A stretch of DNA of 64,000 nt from Massospora cicadina. Taxonomy: Eukaryota > Entomophthoromycota > Entomophthoromycetes > Entomophthorales > Entomophthoraceae. The notes beneath the pieces were generated by a model. That model ran no database searches, was not told the origin of the DNA, and saw only the letters and a list, made by a program, of their open reading frames with translations. Shown here in pieces: positions 21,297-32,790 of the stretch. Position 1 is the stretch's first letter, and every line of letters begins with the position of its first letter. A program made the position numbers and the translations under genes. Location of the stretch: positions 1 through 64,000 of the forward strand of contig JAKSZP010004191.1 in NCBI GenBank assembly GCA_022478985.1, read 5' to 3'.

Positions 21297-22053
21297 GTAG
21301 TGACAGGGTGGGGTCAGGAGCCCAACAAATTTGACCTGACCAGCGCATTGTTTGGGAATGGGGGGCTTATTATTTGTGAACTGACATTGCAAAATTTGGT
21401 GGCAGGCTGAGTCTCTGTCAGGTCAACCTCAAACGTCTAAACTAGGGCTTGACTACATTTATGACAATTAGCATGATAGCATTTGGCCTGATGGGTGACA
21501 GGAATCCCCCAAGGCCATCCCTTATAGGGATAAATCCATTTGGTTGGAAACAGGTTTGGGATAGCCAACCTGCCCATGCTTGGTTGTTTAATCATTCCAT
21601 TCAGTCAAGAGTGGCATATTAGGCGCAGCACCCAGATTACTATCTGAGGGCTTCAAACTTGCATCAATAGTGCCCAATATTTGTTCAACTGGTCTGGAGA
21701 TTGAATTGGAACCATCAGGCAATCCGGCTGATATCTCATCCTTCATGCTTTTACAGTTATTTGAATTTTGCGCATCTGCCAGATTGCTAGCTGAATTAAA
21801 TCTGACCAATTTTAAAGTTGATAAACTCAGCACAGATTTTGCTGATTCCCTGCAACAGTTCAACTGAGGTAAGTGTGGGTATTGGGGGTGGGATCTGAAA
21901 TGGACGAGCTGTTACCCGTTGCTCATCTACTATGTGAGTGAGGTCACCCTGAGTGATGAGGGGTACCGCCATCCTCTTTGGTATCTTCTTATTTGGGAAT
22001 GGGAAGATGGAGCAATCAAGAGCCAAAGGATGTTCCCCGAGACTTACAAGTTG

Positions 22054-22620
22054 GCTGCTTTGAAAAGTATAATAGTTAAAATTTATTCCTAAATTTCTCT
22101 TTTATTTAATTATCTAAACTTCAAAATGATTGAGTATTTATGTTATGGACAAGGACTAAAATAATCTTAAAAAGTGTAAACTTTTGGCTAATAAAGTTTT
22201 ACCAAATATAAGGACCAAAAACCAAAAATTTGTTTTGAAAATAATTGAAAGGGTTAAAGGTGAATTACCTTTCTCATTCTGACAACATATATTGCAGGTA
22301 TGGAAGAAGCTAATCCTCAGTCATGTTTATTCATCTCTAAAGTTCTCTGATAGATGTTCTAGGATGCAGATTTTTGGATATATAGAAATTTATGTTAAGT
22401 TAAGAAGACATATTATATAAAAATATATAAAAATAGTCTATAGCATAGGTTATAAAGTAGATATAGCCCTATATAAAAGTATGAAAAATTTAAATGTACC
22501 TTTTAAAAAGTCAAATGAACACAATGAATTAGATGATGATTTACTTACTCACTAAACTTTGTTAATAATGAATATTATAGTATATAAATTTAAAATTATA
22601 CAAAAAGATGAAGAGGCATT
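22054..22620. repeat. tandem segmental duplication, copy 2, distal part
   Basis: Resumes exactly where copy 2 was broken by the solo LTR and matches 9400-10065 of copy 1. There is no gene. Family b SINE is absent here, which gives its empty site. Confidence 0.8.
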
Positions 22621-22905
22621 TTTATTTATTTAAGTCAGGCTGACCTTGGGAAAATATTGCACCAGTTAATGGAGAAATGGGGAATTAAAATTAATGGAAA
22701 AGGAGTATTAATATTATTAAATCTCCACACACAGCAGTCTGATAGGCCAGAAACTCCATGGACTGCCTTGCTATTTGCTAACTCATTTTGTATCATTGGT
22801 GCACAGTGCCAACACAATAAATTGTCCCCTACCTAAAGTTTATCTATTGGTATTGAACTTAGGAAATGCTTAGTGAGTCCGTACTTTACCACTGGGTACC
22901 CTCAC
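22621..22905 (-). mobile_element. SINE (family a), longest copy
   Basis: On the minus strand a tRNA-like head contains an A-box-like TGGTAAAGTACGG (plus-strand 22879-22891) and a B-box-like AGTTCAATACC (22849-22859). The A-B spacing is short for a tRNA. The body matches 7760-8038. The 3' end (AGGTCAGCCTGACTTAAATAAATAAA) differs slightly from that copy but keeps the AAATAA repeat. I cannot define a TSD with confidence. Pol III transcription from internal boxes is expected for this class. Confidence 0.65.
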
Positions 22906-22910
22906 TTATG

Positions 22911-25600
22911 GAGAGAAAATTTTAGGCGCTAAATGAACATGGTAGTACAGATAAATAATATAGAATCTCTCCTAGATAAAAAATATTTTAGTGTGAAATA
23001 ACATACCTTTATAAAAGTAAAAAGATATTAAGATGTTAGCTACTTTTATTTATTTTATCCTATTTGATGCATAGGAAGCTAAACATGTCTGTTACTTACT
23101 TAATGTGAGAGCTACATATGATCAGTGATGATCAAAAAATAGTATCATTTTAGAGCATGTAAAAAATCATAAAAATATATTTAAAGCATTAGTATAACCA
23201 TTTAACATCATATATATGATAAATAAATGATGAAGCTTCTTATTTAGAAGATTATTTAGTGATAAATTATTTATCATAATATAGAAATTTTTGTATTGTC
23301 CATCCTCTGGTTAGATTAGCTCAAATAACTAATATATAAATTCATCTTAATCTATAAAATAAGATAATTTATACCATTGCATTTATTATTGTAGGCTAAA
23401 GTGGTATATTATAACATGTAGAATAGTTTTCTATAGTAATATTATATATTATATATAGCATTAAAACTATATAAGGGATTTAATGGCCAAAAGGATTTAA
23501 CACACATCACATTATCATGTATAACCTATATTCTAGCTTTTGTCTAAAATCAATCTCAATGGATAAGGTTTACTTAATAATATAAGGTACAACAATAATA
23601 ATGTTATCTTTCATCCTGAGACAATTTGAAAAATATAGATATTTAACAAGAATATGCTAGGTCAGTATCTTATATTAAAAAAAGTTTTATCAGAAAAATG
23701 TTAATATACATAACCTCAAACTATTGTCTAATTTTATTATATAAAAAGTTAAGTTATTTTGGTTTATTTTCATATAAGTTATAAGATTTCATCTGACCTA
23801 GATTTAACTCAAGATAACTTTGATGATGTTTAAAATAAACTATAGGTCCTTGCTTTTTATAAGTAGTTCAAGTGTTAACATTCTCTATGTTAGAAATTTT
23901 AGTAGCACTAAATTTAATACTTTAATAAATGTGAGAATAATAATATCATATAGTTTTAGATATTATCTGATGCTAATGTATTTTCAGTAGCTTTTCTTTT
24001 TAAAATACTTCTTTTATCTTTCTATAAATTTTAAAATAATATAAAAATATATTTATATTGATTTTTACTAATAATTTAGAGTACAGTATAAAAAGATAAG
24101 TATCAGTTACCTAAGCATAATTTTAGTTTTAATTTATACTATAAAGGTAAACTATGTTAAAAGTAAAGCTATATAGTAACAAATATACTTTCATGTATAA
24201 TCAGGGGCCTAATAATCTTAAATTTAGTTGTATACTAATAAAGGAAAAATAAAAAAATGTTGGTCTTTAATATCAATTTATACATTGATCAGTTTAGCTT
24301 CTTTTCTGTAATAGTAGATGTATGGATAATTCTTTTTTCTTATGATGAAACAATTAGGTATATAGAGAACTTATATCAATTGGTAGAGTATATAAATCAA
24401 TTAACCTACATTATCTTATGGTAAACTTAATTAAAATTATAACTAGTAAATATAAAGCATTTGAATATTTATGGACAATATTAATATACAATCAGTGCTA
24501 TGGATCTCAAAATAAATCTTAAAATACTTGATCAAAATCTCAATATAAAGAAATTTGATTTTTATTAGAATTTACTATATATGTCTACATCATAAAAATT
24601 ATTTAACTTACTTTATTATAATATATGTTTCTCATATAACAACATCTATGACACTTTACTATTAAAGACTGTAGTAGTTAGTTCCCTCCTTTTTTTGGAT
24701 TGAGCCCCACTAGTGCTAAAAGAGTGTACTAGTTAGAAATTATAAGAGTACTTAAAATAGAATAACTCTAGATAGCTAGAACTATAATGTGGCCATCTTT
24801 GTTTATTTTAAAAAACAAAATCAAATCCTTTATTTATAATTTATAAGAAGTTTTACACTAGGTTTAACTAAATTAGTTGTATGAGACTATAGGATAATAT
24901 GAGCTGATGGATCTTTATCTATATAAGAGGCTAGTAAATATCTATTTTGATGCATACCTATAGCATTTATCATAACATATTCTTAATAACCATATATCTT
25001 GTTGCACTCAGTTTATCTCAGCTCTTGATAAACTTTTTTGTAAAAAAGCTATCTTACTCTAATGTTTTTATTTAGTTAATTTGTATATTGAAGCTATACA
25101 GCTTGCAACAGCAATACAGTTAGATTTAATGAAACATACATATATCTAATATGCATTTTATTAATTATAAAGATACATATAAATTCTATAGGCAATAGCA
25201 AAGAACACTTTGAATAAGAGGTAACATTATGTCTATTGTAGACATTAGAATTAAATACAAAGCAATATAAAGTAATAACTAATAATTAACCATCTATTCT
25301 TTACATTTTTGGCCATCCAAAGATAGATGCTATATAAAAATACGAAAATATGATCTAAAAATCAATAGGTCAGAAATTAGGTAGTTAAAGTTTTAAGTGC
25401 TGGTTTGAGACTTCTTAAGTTGTCTTCAGCCTAGTACAGTTTTAACTTGGTAGCTTAATTTCTACCACAAGAAGATTGCAGTTTGGAAATTCATATATAA
25501 TTCATATCAAAAGTTTGTACTTATGGACTAATTTAAGTTATTTAAACTAATTAGATTCCTGAAACGTCCATCATTTTGTAACAGATGGGACGTCCACTAC
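22911..25600. other. gene-free, extremely AT-rich DNA
   Basis: About 2.7 kb with almost no CpG and no ORF of note. The only recognisable fragment is at about 24689-24726. There the plus-strand sequence TTGAGCCCCACTAGTGC resembles the 3' end of the SINE-like insert at 32117-32400 (TTGAGCACCACTAGTGC on its minus strand). The remainder shows no visible structure. Confidence 0.5.
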
Positions 25601-25619
25601 ATTGGTCTAAACTGAGAGT

Positions 25620-25858
25620 TATCAGCAGAGACAAATAAAAAAGTCTGAGTTAAAAAAAGAAGTTATTTAGCAAAAACTAGTTGTGAAATGCAACACAAGA
25701 AGCTATCAAGAATTATAAGATGAGGGTTTTCTTAGAATTTGGGGAGCATAAATACAAAATGTCAGATAATCTAATAAATGATGCTATCAACTCTCCATAG
25801 GGTCAAAAATCATAGAACTGCATCATCAGGATTTTATAATCTGATAAGCTGTTGATAT
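25620..25858. repeat. unit R2, left half (split by element E)
   Basis: The flank of element E. Together with 32673-32790 it forms a unit that is repeated, diverged, at 33270-33620 (shared landmarks AAGCTATCAAG, TTATAAGAT, TTCATCATTGTGCACT). Function unknown. Confidence 0.6.
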
Positions 25859-27142
25859 TATAAGTCTGGGGAAGCGCCCACTCCACTTGGACTGGATGGC
25901 GTTCTCTTTTCCATCCAAAAAAGGTCCAAGAAGGCCAGCTGCCTCTCTCATCTCCCAGGGCAACCTCACCCATGTGGTGGATAAGTGGTAGATAACAGCT
26001 TATCCTTTGAGGACCCCACCACCTAACCCAATATCAACTTCAGCTGAATTGGTAATGCAAATAAAGGAAATTTGTGTCTGGCTATCAGAGAGTCAGCATC
26101 TCCATGGGGTAAAAAATTAAAATGAATTTGATGGCAATGAGCCTTCAGCATTTAGTCCTAAGAGCCCCAAACATTGGTAACAAAGCCTAACAGGTATTTA
26201 ATTTATGCAAATAAAGTGTCTAGTGTTGAATCTTCAGCAAAACTCACCAATGGCATTGGGCTATTGAAAATATTGCCACTAGTTTAACCCTCTCCAAAAG
26301 TATCAAAATATTCAATGCACAAATCTTATCTGGCCAAACGGATGCCAGAGTGACTGGGTGCAGTGGGTTGGGTGCCCCAAACCTGTTTCTGACCTCTTGG
26401 GACCACCCTACATGTGGTAGCCTTGGAAGGTTACTGTTGCCCATTGGGTGAGATGCTCTCATTACAATCATTAAAAATATGGAAAATATGCAATTTGGGC
26501 ATTCATGGATGAACTGACAATGAATCAGCCCACTGTAAATACTTTCAAAGTCAGTTCTAAATGAGTTTGTTTTCCCACCTCACTCAAGGTTTGCCAGGTT
26601 ATGTTGAATCTTGAGAGCCTCAATCCCATGCTTTTCTGAGCTATTCCTCAATTAAACATCTATCCTATCAGCTGTAACACACTGAGGAATTTTATGGATG
26701 ATTCTCTTATATTTAAATTTATTAAAAATCTTCCCATGCTTGAATTTATTTAACTAAGTTCAGAATCTTTCTTTATAAAACCCCTGTGACATCTGCAATG
26801 TGGTCCCAGGGCCTTGTATCAACTGTTTTATCTCAGTCATGTTTTTAACTATGGTCCCCACCATAGTCAATTGGGCCTATCATGTCAAAGTCTTTAAAAA
26901 ATTTGCCCCAATTATCACAACTACCTACGCCTAGGCCCATTGGCCCTGGGGCTGCAACAGTTTGGTTTTTAGCTGGGTTGTTTTTTACATTTGAAGCATA
27001 TCAGAACTCTATTGTTACTTATCTTTGAGTACATTTTAAAGTTGTACAGCGGCAATGACCCTGGCATTCTGGCTTATCTTTTGGGTGCTTTTGCATCTCA
27101 ACTGGCAGGCCAGTTTAAACTATATCTTCCGTAGCCCTGACA
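25859..27142 (+). repeat. 5' LTR of element E
   Basis: Starts TATAAGTCTGGGG (the first G of TG mutated) and ends GTAGCCCTGACA. It aligns with 31091-32667 and with the minus-strand LTRs of C. The final 88 bp are part of the open reading frame beginning at 27055. Confidence 0.85.
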
Positions 27143-27474
27143 TAATTAGCCATCCATTGTTTCCATCCATTTCCGCTCTCCTCATCAAGGTGGAAAAAGC
27201 AGTAGTCACCATTTTCCATATGAACGTTTGGTTGGTAGCCTGCCTTATGTTGTTTGTCTGGTCAATTGTCAACTTTATAAGCTGCTCTCAAATAGCTTTG
27301 GAGGAATTCCTTTATGGTCAAATCGTTCCATTACTCTATATTTTCCTCTCAGTCCGCCCTCAAAGTGGAAACTTCATGATTGGATTTGCCAATTTGGCCT
27401 TGGGCTCTAATCCTAATGTTAAATTAGTATTCATATTGGTCTTAGGGACAGACGCCACCCTGCACCCAAGTTAG
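27055..27474 (+). pseudogene. LTR-encoded hydrophobic extension and gag start of element E
   Basis: A 139-codon open frame starts inside the 5' LTR (M-T-L-A-F-W-L-I-F-W), crosses the LTR end at 27142 without a stop and continues into gag. It contains a W-rich hydrophobic segment at codons 3-15 and a second at about codons 47-78 (centred on W-L-V-A-C-L-M-L-F-V-W). Upstream homology to the LTR frame continues in another phase (V-W-F-L-A-G-L-F-F at about 26960). This is the clearest single case of reading across the LTR/internal junction in the C/E family. Confidence 0.55.
27143..27160 (+). promoter_or_regulatory. primer-binding region of element E
   Basis: TAATTAGCCATCCATTG follows the LTR. 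It corresponds to TAATCAACCAACCATTG of element C and does not look like a tRNA 3' complement. It is probably a decayed self-priming site. Confidence 0.4.
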
Positions 27475-28056
27475 TTTTCCCTATTCACCTATCTATAAGT
27501 CAACTGAAGTACATCCTGAGGAGGACATGATATAACCTCTTGTTCACACCAAGTTTGTTTCTCTAAAGAAACCTACTTTTTTCCCTGATTTAGTTGCAAT
27601 CTCTTTGATCTCCAAAGAATTTACTACATCCACCAATAAACAGAATTATGCATACTTCTTATTACTAATAAACTTTAGTATCAGGGCACACCAGGTGTCC
27701 TTTGAGGCCTTGGTTGAGACTGGCGCAGCAGGCAGCTTCATGAATCTGGAATTAGCTCAGCAGCTTGATCTATACCTTGATCTGGGGCCAGCAGTGTTGG
27801 TTGCCTTGTCAGCCTCCCAGCCATCCTACAAAGTATAGCATTCAGCAACTTTATTGGTTTACTAGTTTTGTTTTTGCAATTGCTTCTCAGAAATTCCTAA
27901 CCTTGTGTTTCTAGTAATTCTGTGTGTATGTTGGTGGCGTCAGCAGTATGTGTTTATCCATCTGAAATCTAACATGCTGTCATTTTTCAATGGTCAGGTG
28001 GATGGAAAGTTTCCATTGCTTGACACCCTCAACAAAGCTCAAGCTGAGAATCAGTT
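27475..28056 (+). pseudogene. gag remnant and protease of element E
   Basis: The protease core lies in the open stretch 27605-27838. The motif at 27716-27727 reads E-T-G-A, with the catalytic Asp replaced by Glu. It is followed by G-S-F-M-N-L-E-L-A. Gag between 27475 and 27605 is not readable as one frame. The loss of the active-site Asp means this copy cannot process its polyprotein. Confidence 0.7.
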
Positions 28057-28930
28057 ATGCCCCTCATTTCTCCTATAAGCCTTCCACTAGATTTTCCCAC
28101 AGCTTTGATGAGCTACCAGAGCATTTTTGACTTCAAAAAGGCTAAATGCCTTCCTCCACATATGAAATTCAATTTAAATTTTTGGACAATGGTGGAGGTG
28201 GTGAGCATAAATTTGCCCACTGTATCCGCATATGATGGAGGAGGCTTTAATGCATGGTTGGATGACATGCTAAAGAAGGGTTAGTTCTTCAAGGAGACAT
28301 CCTCAGTTGCCTCTCCCATTGTATTTTCAAAGAAGACAGATGGTTCCCTTTACCCTGTGTGGATGACGGCCACCTCAACAATATCACGGTACATGACCCT
28401 TACTCACTGCCATTGGAACAGACAATTGGCCAAGCAATTGCAAAGTTATGGGTATTTTCAAAACTTGATCTGGTCAATGCCTTTAATTAAATTCAGGTAT
28501 AAGGTCAGAAGTGGCTTACCGCTATCTGGACTAGACAAGGCATATTCCAATTTGTAGGTGATGCTCTTTAGGCTGAAGAATGAGCCTAAAACATTTCAAA
28601 GGATAATTAATAGTGTTGGGTGATCTCCAGTTCATTGCAGGGCTGCATATATTGATGACATCCTGGTACAATCTTGTTTCCCCTCAAACAACATACAAAA
28701 GACTTGGAGGCAGTAGTGGCTATACTTCATAAAGCTGGTTTGTTTGTCAAGCTGTCAAAATGTGAATTTTATTGGGAAGAAGACACCTTTTTGAGCAATC
28801 TCATCTTAAAAGGTGGGTACTCTATTCTGCCAGCTAACTGGTTGCCATCTGCAAGTAGCCAACTCTAATAACTTAGAAGAAATTGAGAAACTTTTTGGGT
28901 ACCATCATATTCCTGAAAAAAATTCTCTCA
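28057..28930 (+). pseudogene. reverse transcriptase of element E
   Basis: Fragments in several phases: a W-L-D-D-M-L-K-K-G segment at about 28254 (conserved with C), S-P-I-V-F and D-G-S-L-Y-P near 28310, and the catalytic Y-I-D-D still encoded at 28648-28659. The downstream helix is L-F-V-K-L-S-K-C-E-F at about 28742. Multiple stops and frameshifts are present. Confidence 0.8.
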
Positions 28931-29470
28931 TGCACTCTTACAGCTAGACTCCCCTATCCATCCGCTCACAGGCAAATACGTTTCCTTTTGGTGGACGCCT
29001 GAGTGCCAACAGGCATATGATTTAACTAAGGAGATGTTTTTGTTGCCTCCCATTCTTAAGCACGCAAATCTCTCCAAACCCTATAATGTGGCATGCAATG
29101 TATTTTCTGCCACAGTAGAGGCTGTCATGCTCCAAGAGCATGAGAGGTTGGAACACCCAGTCACTTATTTTTCTGCAAATTTTCTTTCACCAACCAATCC
29201 TGAGCAATATATTACAAGGAGTTGAAAGCCATAGCTTGGGCCTTGACCCACTGGCAGTATCTCTTGAAGGCGTTCAGCATGAGTTGACAGTGCATAAAAA
29301 CCACCAAGCTCTTCTTTATTTCTGCAAGCTATAAAGTTGGTGCACCAGCAGGCTTGAACCCTCTGGAATTTGTGCAGCTTTAAATTTAAGTACAAGTTTG
29401 TGAAGAGAGCAATGAATATCCTTCCCTATTTTCTAAATCACAATCCTGCACTTTGTCCAGCTGATTTAGA
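28931..29470 (+). pseudogene. RNase H of element E, catalytic residues lost
   Basis: Homology to RNase H is clear from 29034. The first catalytic Asp is Asn (A-C-N-V-F-S) and the last is Tyr (I-L-P-Y-F-L-N-H-N-P). The middle is out of frame, with stops after 29223. Confidence 0.75.
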
Positions 29471-29689
29471 TGAGGTGGATCTTGTCACAATCATTTCTCC
29501 TACTCAAATCTTGGCCATTGTTTCTCCCACAGTTTTGGTAGAAGATTTAGCTCCAGGTGTACCTTTGATTTTGTGGGTCTTAGAAGCACAGACAGCATGT
29601 GCAGAAGGGGTGGAACTTTTGGAGCGGTTGTCCCTCACTTTCTCTAAGAAAACCCTCTATTCTCTGGCTTAGGGCCACATCTAGTTTAG

Positions 29690-30530
29690 GTCACAGATGT
29701 GGGTCGCTTACCTTCTCCAAGCCAAAGTCATTCAAGCTCATCATAACCCTACTGCAGTTGGCCACCTGATAAATTAGTTTTGCATCAATTTAGTAAAGCG
29801 TAATTTAACTGGCCAGGCTTGTCAAAGGATTTTCTGGCATGAATTGCTGACTATGTGACTTGAGCATGGGCCAAATCAAAATGGTCAGGTAAGAATGGTC
29901 TTTGTCACCCCTTGCAACAGGCAGAGAGGCTGTGGAAATTGTTGTCCATGGACCTTATTGTTGAGATAACCAGCTTAAAGGGGTTCACAGTGATTATAGT
30001 AGTTGTAGACTGCTTCACTAAATTCTTTCTGTTTATCCCATACTCCTCCACCTTTACTTCCAAAGAACATCCCACCTATTCATTCACCATGTATTTTTGA
30101 TGTTTGAATTTCCATAGAAAATTATCATCAACCTTAGGACCAAGTTTATGGTGCAGTTTTGGAATGATCTTTTGGCAACCTTGAAGATCATGCCCTTTTT
30201 CTCCACTGCATACTACCCAAAGTTGGATGGTCAAACTAAATGAGTTAATCAGATCTTGGACAGTACCTGTGTTGTTATGCTGTAAACGTTCATGATAACT
30301 GGGCGGACGACCTCCCTTTTATCCAGTTTTCATATAAACATGGCAAATGCATCCACAGGCTTCTCCCTGTATAAAGTGACCTTGAGATATAATCCATCAT
30401 TTTTGGTTGGTCCATGTCATTGCCCAAGGGTACCAGCTGCAGCCAATCACACTCAGCACGTTTGTTCCACACAGTCCTTGGTTTGGGAGCACTTGACCAA
30501 AGCCATAAGTGATTTTAAATGAGTTGCAGT
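29690..30530 (+). pseudogene. integrase of element E
   Basis: Histidine pair near 29735-29770 and the first catalytic Asp in S-M-D-L-I-V-E-I (about 29948), followed by V-V-V-D-C-F-T-K-F. The second motif reads I-I-N-L-R-T-K-F and the third L-D-G-Q-T-K-stop at about 30220. Both the second Asp and the Glu are therefore lost. Confidence 0.75.
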
Positions 30531-30723
30531 TCAAAAGTGGCTTCTGGCACACAAAATACTGGTAGGTTCAAATGACATGCTTAAACGTGCCACATGTGCA
30601 TGCAGGTGCCCTCATGCAAGTTTGCAAGTAAACACTTGAATCCCCATTTGGTGGAAGAAGACTTGGAAAATGTTGCCTTCCGTTTGAAATTGCCACCCCA
30701 CTGAAAGCAACATCCAGTTTTCC

Positions 30724-30940
30724 ATGTCTCTCAGCTGTCCTCATTCAAGGGGGCAACCCCCATCAGAACCAGAGCCCATTGTGATCAAGGATGCAGAGGA
30801 AGCTGAAGTTAAGGGCATCCTAGCTTTCCAACAATCACGCCGGTTAGTTCTATATTTAGTCATGTGGAAAAGATATCCAGCCTATGCAAATAGCTGGGTT
30901 GGCGCTCAGGACTGTGCCAACTGATTAAAGCTTGTCAAGG
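30724..30940 (+). pseudogene. chromodomain of element E
   Basis: An open stretch with A-E-V-K-G-I-L-A, L-V-L-Y-L-V-M-W-K-R-Y and A-N-S-W-V-G-A, the expected order of a chromodomain. It is the same module as 38641-38790 (minus) in element C and about 20120-20260 in element A. Confidence 0.75.
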
Positions 30941-31072
30941 CTTTCCATGCCACCCATCCAGATGCTCCTTGTCCCCCCCCAAAAAAAATTGCTACACTAG
31001 TAGCAATCAAGTTGCCTAAGGCCTATAAAAATGAGATCCTTTTTCAATTTTCTGGTGGTGGCGCTCCCCTTT

Positions 31073-31090
31073 GGAAAAAGGGAAGGATAA
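31073..31090 (+). promoter_or_regulatory. polypurine tract of element E
   Basis: GGAAAAAGGGAAGGATAA directly precedes the 3' LTR start at 31091 (TGCAAGTCC). It parallels GGCAAAAGGAAAGGGTAA in element C (minus strand). Confidence 0.75.
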
Positions 31091-32667
31091 TGCAAGTCCA
31101 GGGAACACTCCCTCCACTTGGACTGGGTGGCATTCCCTTTCTCATCCAAAAAGTGTCCAAGAAGTTTAGCTGCCTATCTCATCTTCTAGAGCAACCTTGC
31201 CCATGTGGTGGACAAGCGGTGGATAACAGCTTACTCTTTGAGGACCCCACCATCTATCCCAGTATTAACTTTAGCTGAATTGGTAGTGCAAATCAAGGTA
31301 ATTTGTGTTAAGCTATCAGAGAGTCAGCATCACCATGAGAAAAAAGATTTGAATTAAGTTTATGGTAATAAGTCTTCAGCATCAAGGCTGAGAGCCCCAA
31401 ACTATTAGCAACAAAGTCTGACAGGCATATGCTTTTGGCAAATAAAGCATCTAGTGTCAAATCTTTGGCAAAAATCACCAATGGCATCAGGCCATTGGAA
31501 AATATTGCCACCAGTTTGAAACCCTCCCCAAAGGTATATAAAAATCTTTGTCAGACAGATTTTGCTTAACCAAAAGGACACTTGAGTGACTGAGTGCAAT
31601 AAGTTGGGTGCCCCAAACCTGTTTCTGACCTCTTGGGACCTCCCCTACATGGGGTGGCCTTGGAAAGTTCACATTGCCCATTGGGTGAGATACCATCACT
31701 ATAATTGTCAAATCAAGGAACTTTTGCTTTTTGGGCATTTGTGAACAAACTGTAATTGACTTAGCCCAAAGTCAACAATTTTATAGTTAGTTTAAAATAA
31801 GTTTGTCTTCCCCTTTGCTCAAAGTTCACCAGGTTAGATCAAATCTTAAGGGCTCCAATTCCATGCTTTTCTATAAAATCCTCAAGTGATCATATGGTAA
31901 AGCAGTTATAATATACTGAGAAAATTGAAAGTTAATTCTCTTTTTTAAAATTTATTAAAAACCTTTCCATGCTTAAATTTATTCAATTAAGCTCAAAATT
32001 TTTTTTACTAAAATGCTGTGACATCTGCAATGTGGCCTCATAGGCCTTGTAGCAACTGAATTATCCCAGTCATGTTGATAACTTTGGTCCCTACTGTAGT
32101 TAATTAGGCCTATCATTTTTTTATGCACTAGTGGTGCTCAACCCAAAAGGGGTGCCACCACACATCTTTATTCACAAATGGGACAAACAAAGGGATTATT
32201 AGAAATAAAAATTTCTAATATTGCACCTTAGCTAACAGCCTAGGAAGCTATATCAGAAGGTGAGGAAGCTTTGTGAAAACTTTTGTCCAGTGCCCACTTT
32301 AGCTGGTGGACTATGGCAGACAACATTGGGGTAGGAGCATCAGTAACATGAGGCATAAGGAGGTATAAATGTGTGCTTTCTTCATTTATAAGGCCATTAT
32401 TTAGGCCTGTCATGTTAAAGACTTTATAAAATTTTCCCCAATCTCACAACTCCCTATGACTAGGCCCATTGGCCCTGGCACAACAGCTTAGTTTTTTTCT
32501 GGATGTTTTTTATACCTGTGGCCCATAGGCACTCCATTGTTACTTATCTCCCAACACATTTAAACATCATTCAAGCAACAATGTCTTTGGCATTCTGGCT
32601 TACCTTTTGGGTGCTTTTGCATCCTGACTGGCAGGCCAATCTAAACTTTATCTGCCACACCCTTATA
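31091..32667 (+). repeat. 3' LTR of element E
   Basis: About 1280 bp once the insert 32117-32400 and its TSD are removed, which matches the 1284-bp 5' LTR. The last part keeps an open frame (32503-32760) through V-T-Y-L and into M-S-L-A-F-W-L-T-F-W, running on past the LTR end into flanking DNA. Confidence 0.85.
32117..32400 (-). mobile_element. SINE-like insert (family c) in the 3' LTR of E
   Basis: 284 bp flanked by 13-bp direct repeats with one mismatch, TTAGGCCTATCAT at 32104-32116 and TTAGGCCTGTCAT at 32401-32413. It is absent from the 5' LTR. On the minus strand it ends TTGAGCACCACTAGTGC followed by T and six A, with a hairpin-forming GTGGTG/CACCAC pair. No clear A or B box is seen. 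It could be a SINE or a LINE 3' fragment. Confidence 0.6.
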
Positions 32668-32672
32668 GATAT

Positions 32673-32790
32673 GCAGCTAAGAAGTTCATCATTGTGCACT
32701 AAAGTAAATTTCATCAAGATCCAAAATATAAGCGCTTTTTTGAGTTCATTAAAAATGTGAATGCCAGAATCAACGTTGTTTAATATTGAT
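32673..32790. repeat. unit R2, right half
   Basis: Continuation of 25620-25858 after element E. It matches 33509-33620 (AGTTCATCATTGTGCACT and downstream). Confidence 0.6.

Larger units (their letters stand above)
13838..22048 (-). mobile_element. solo LTR of the C/E chromovirus family, split by element A
   Basis: Begins TGTCATGG and ends GACTTACA, flanked by a perfect 5-bp TSD AGTTG (13833-13837 and 22049-22053). The empty site AGTTG is seen in copy 1 at 9395-9399. After removing element A and its TSD the unit is about 1385 bp. It matches both LTRs of element C and, in opposite orientation, the LTR at 62904-64000. Having one LTR with intact TSDs and no internal region is the signature of LTR-LTR recombination. 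Confidence 0.85.
25859..32667 (+). mobile_element. element E: degenerate Ty3/gypsy chromovirus
   Basis: Perfect TSD GATAT at 25854-25858 and 32668-32672. The LTR family is that of C, the solo LTR and the 62.9-kb LTR. The 5' LTR is 25859-27142 and the 3' LTR 31091-32667, the latter longer because of a SINE-like insert. The empty site is visible in the second R2 unit near 33509. Protease, RT, RNase H, integrase and chromodomain are recognisable but heavily mutated. It is the most decayed of the four chromoviruses with clear ends. Confidence 0.9.

Noticed and set aside
23000..25500. Mitochondrial or plasmid origin of the very AT-rich region
   Set aside because: No rRNA, tRNA or mitochondrial gene is seen, and the same composition continues through other gene-free parts of the window.
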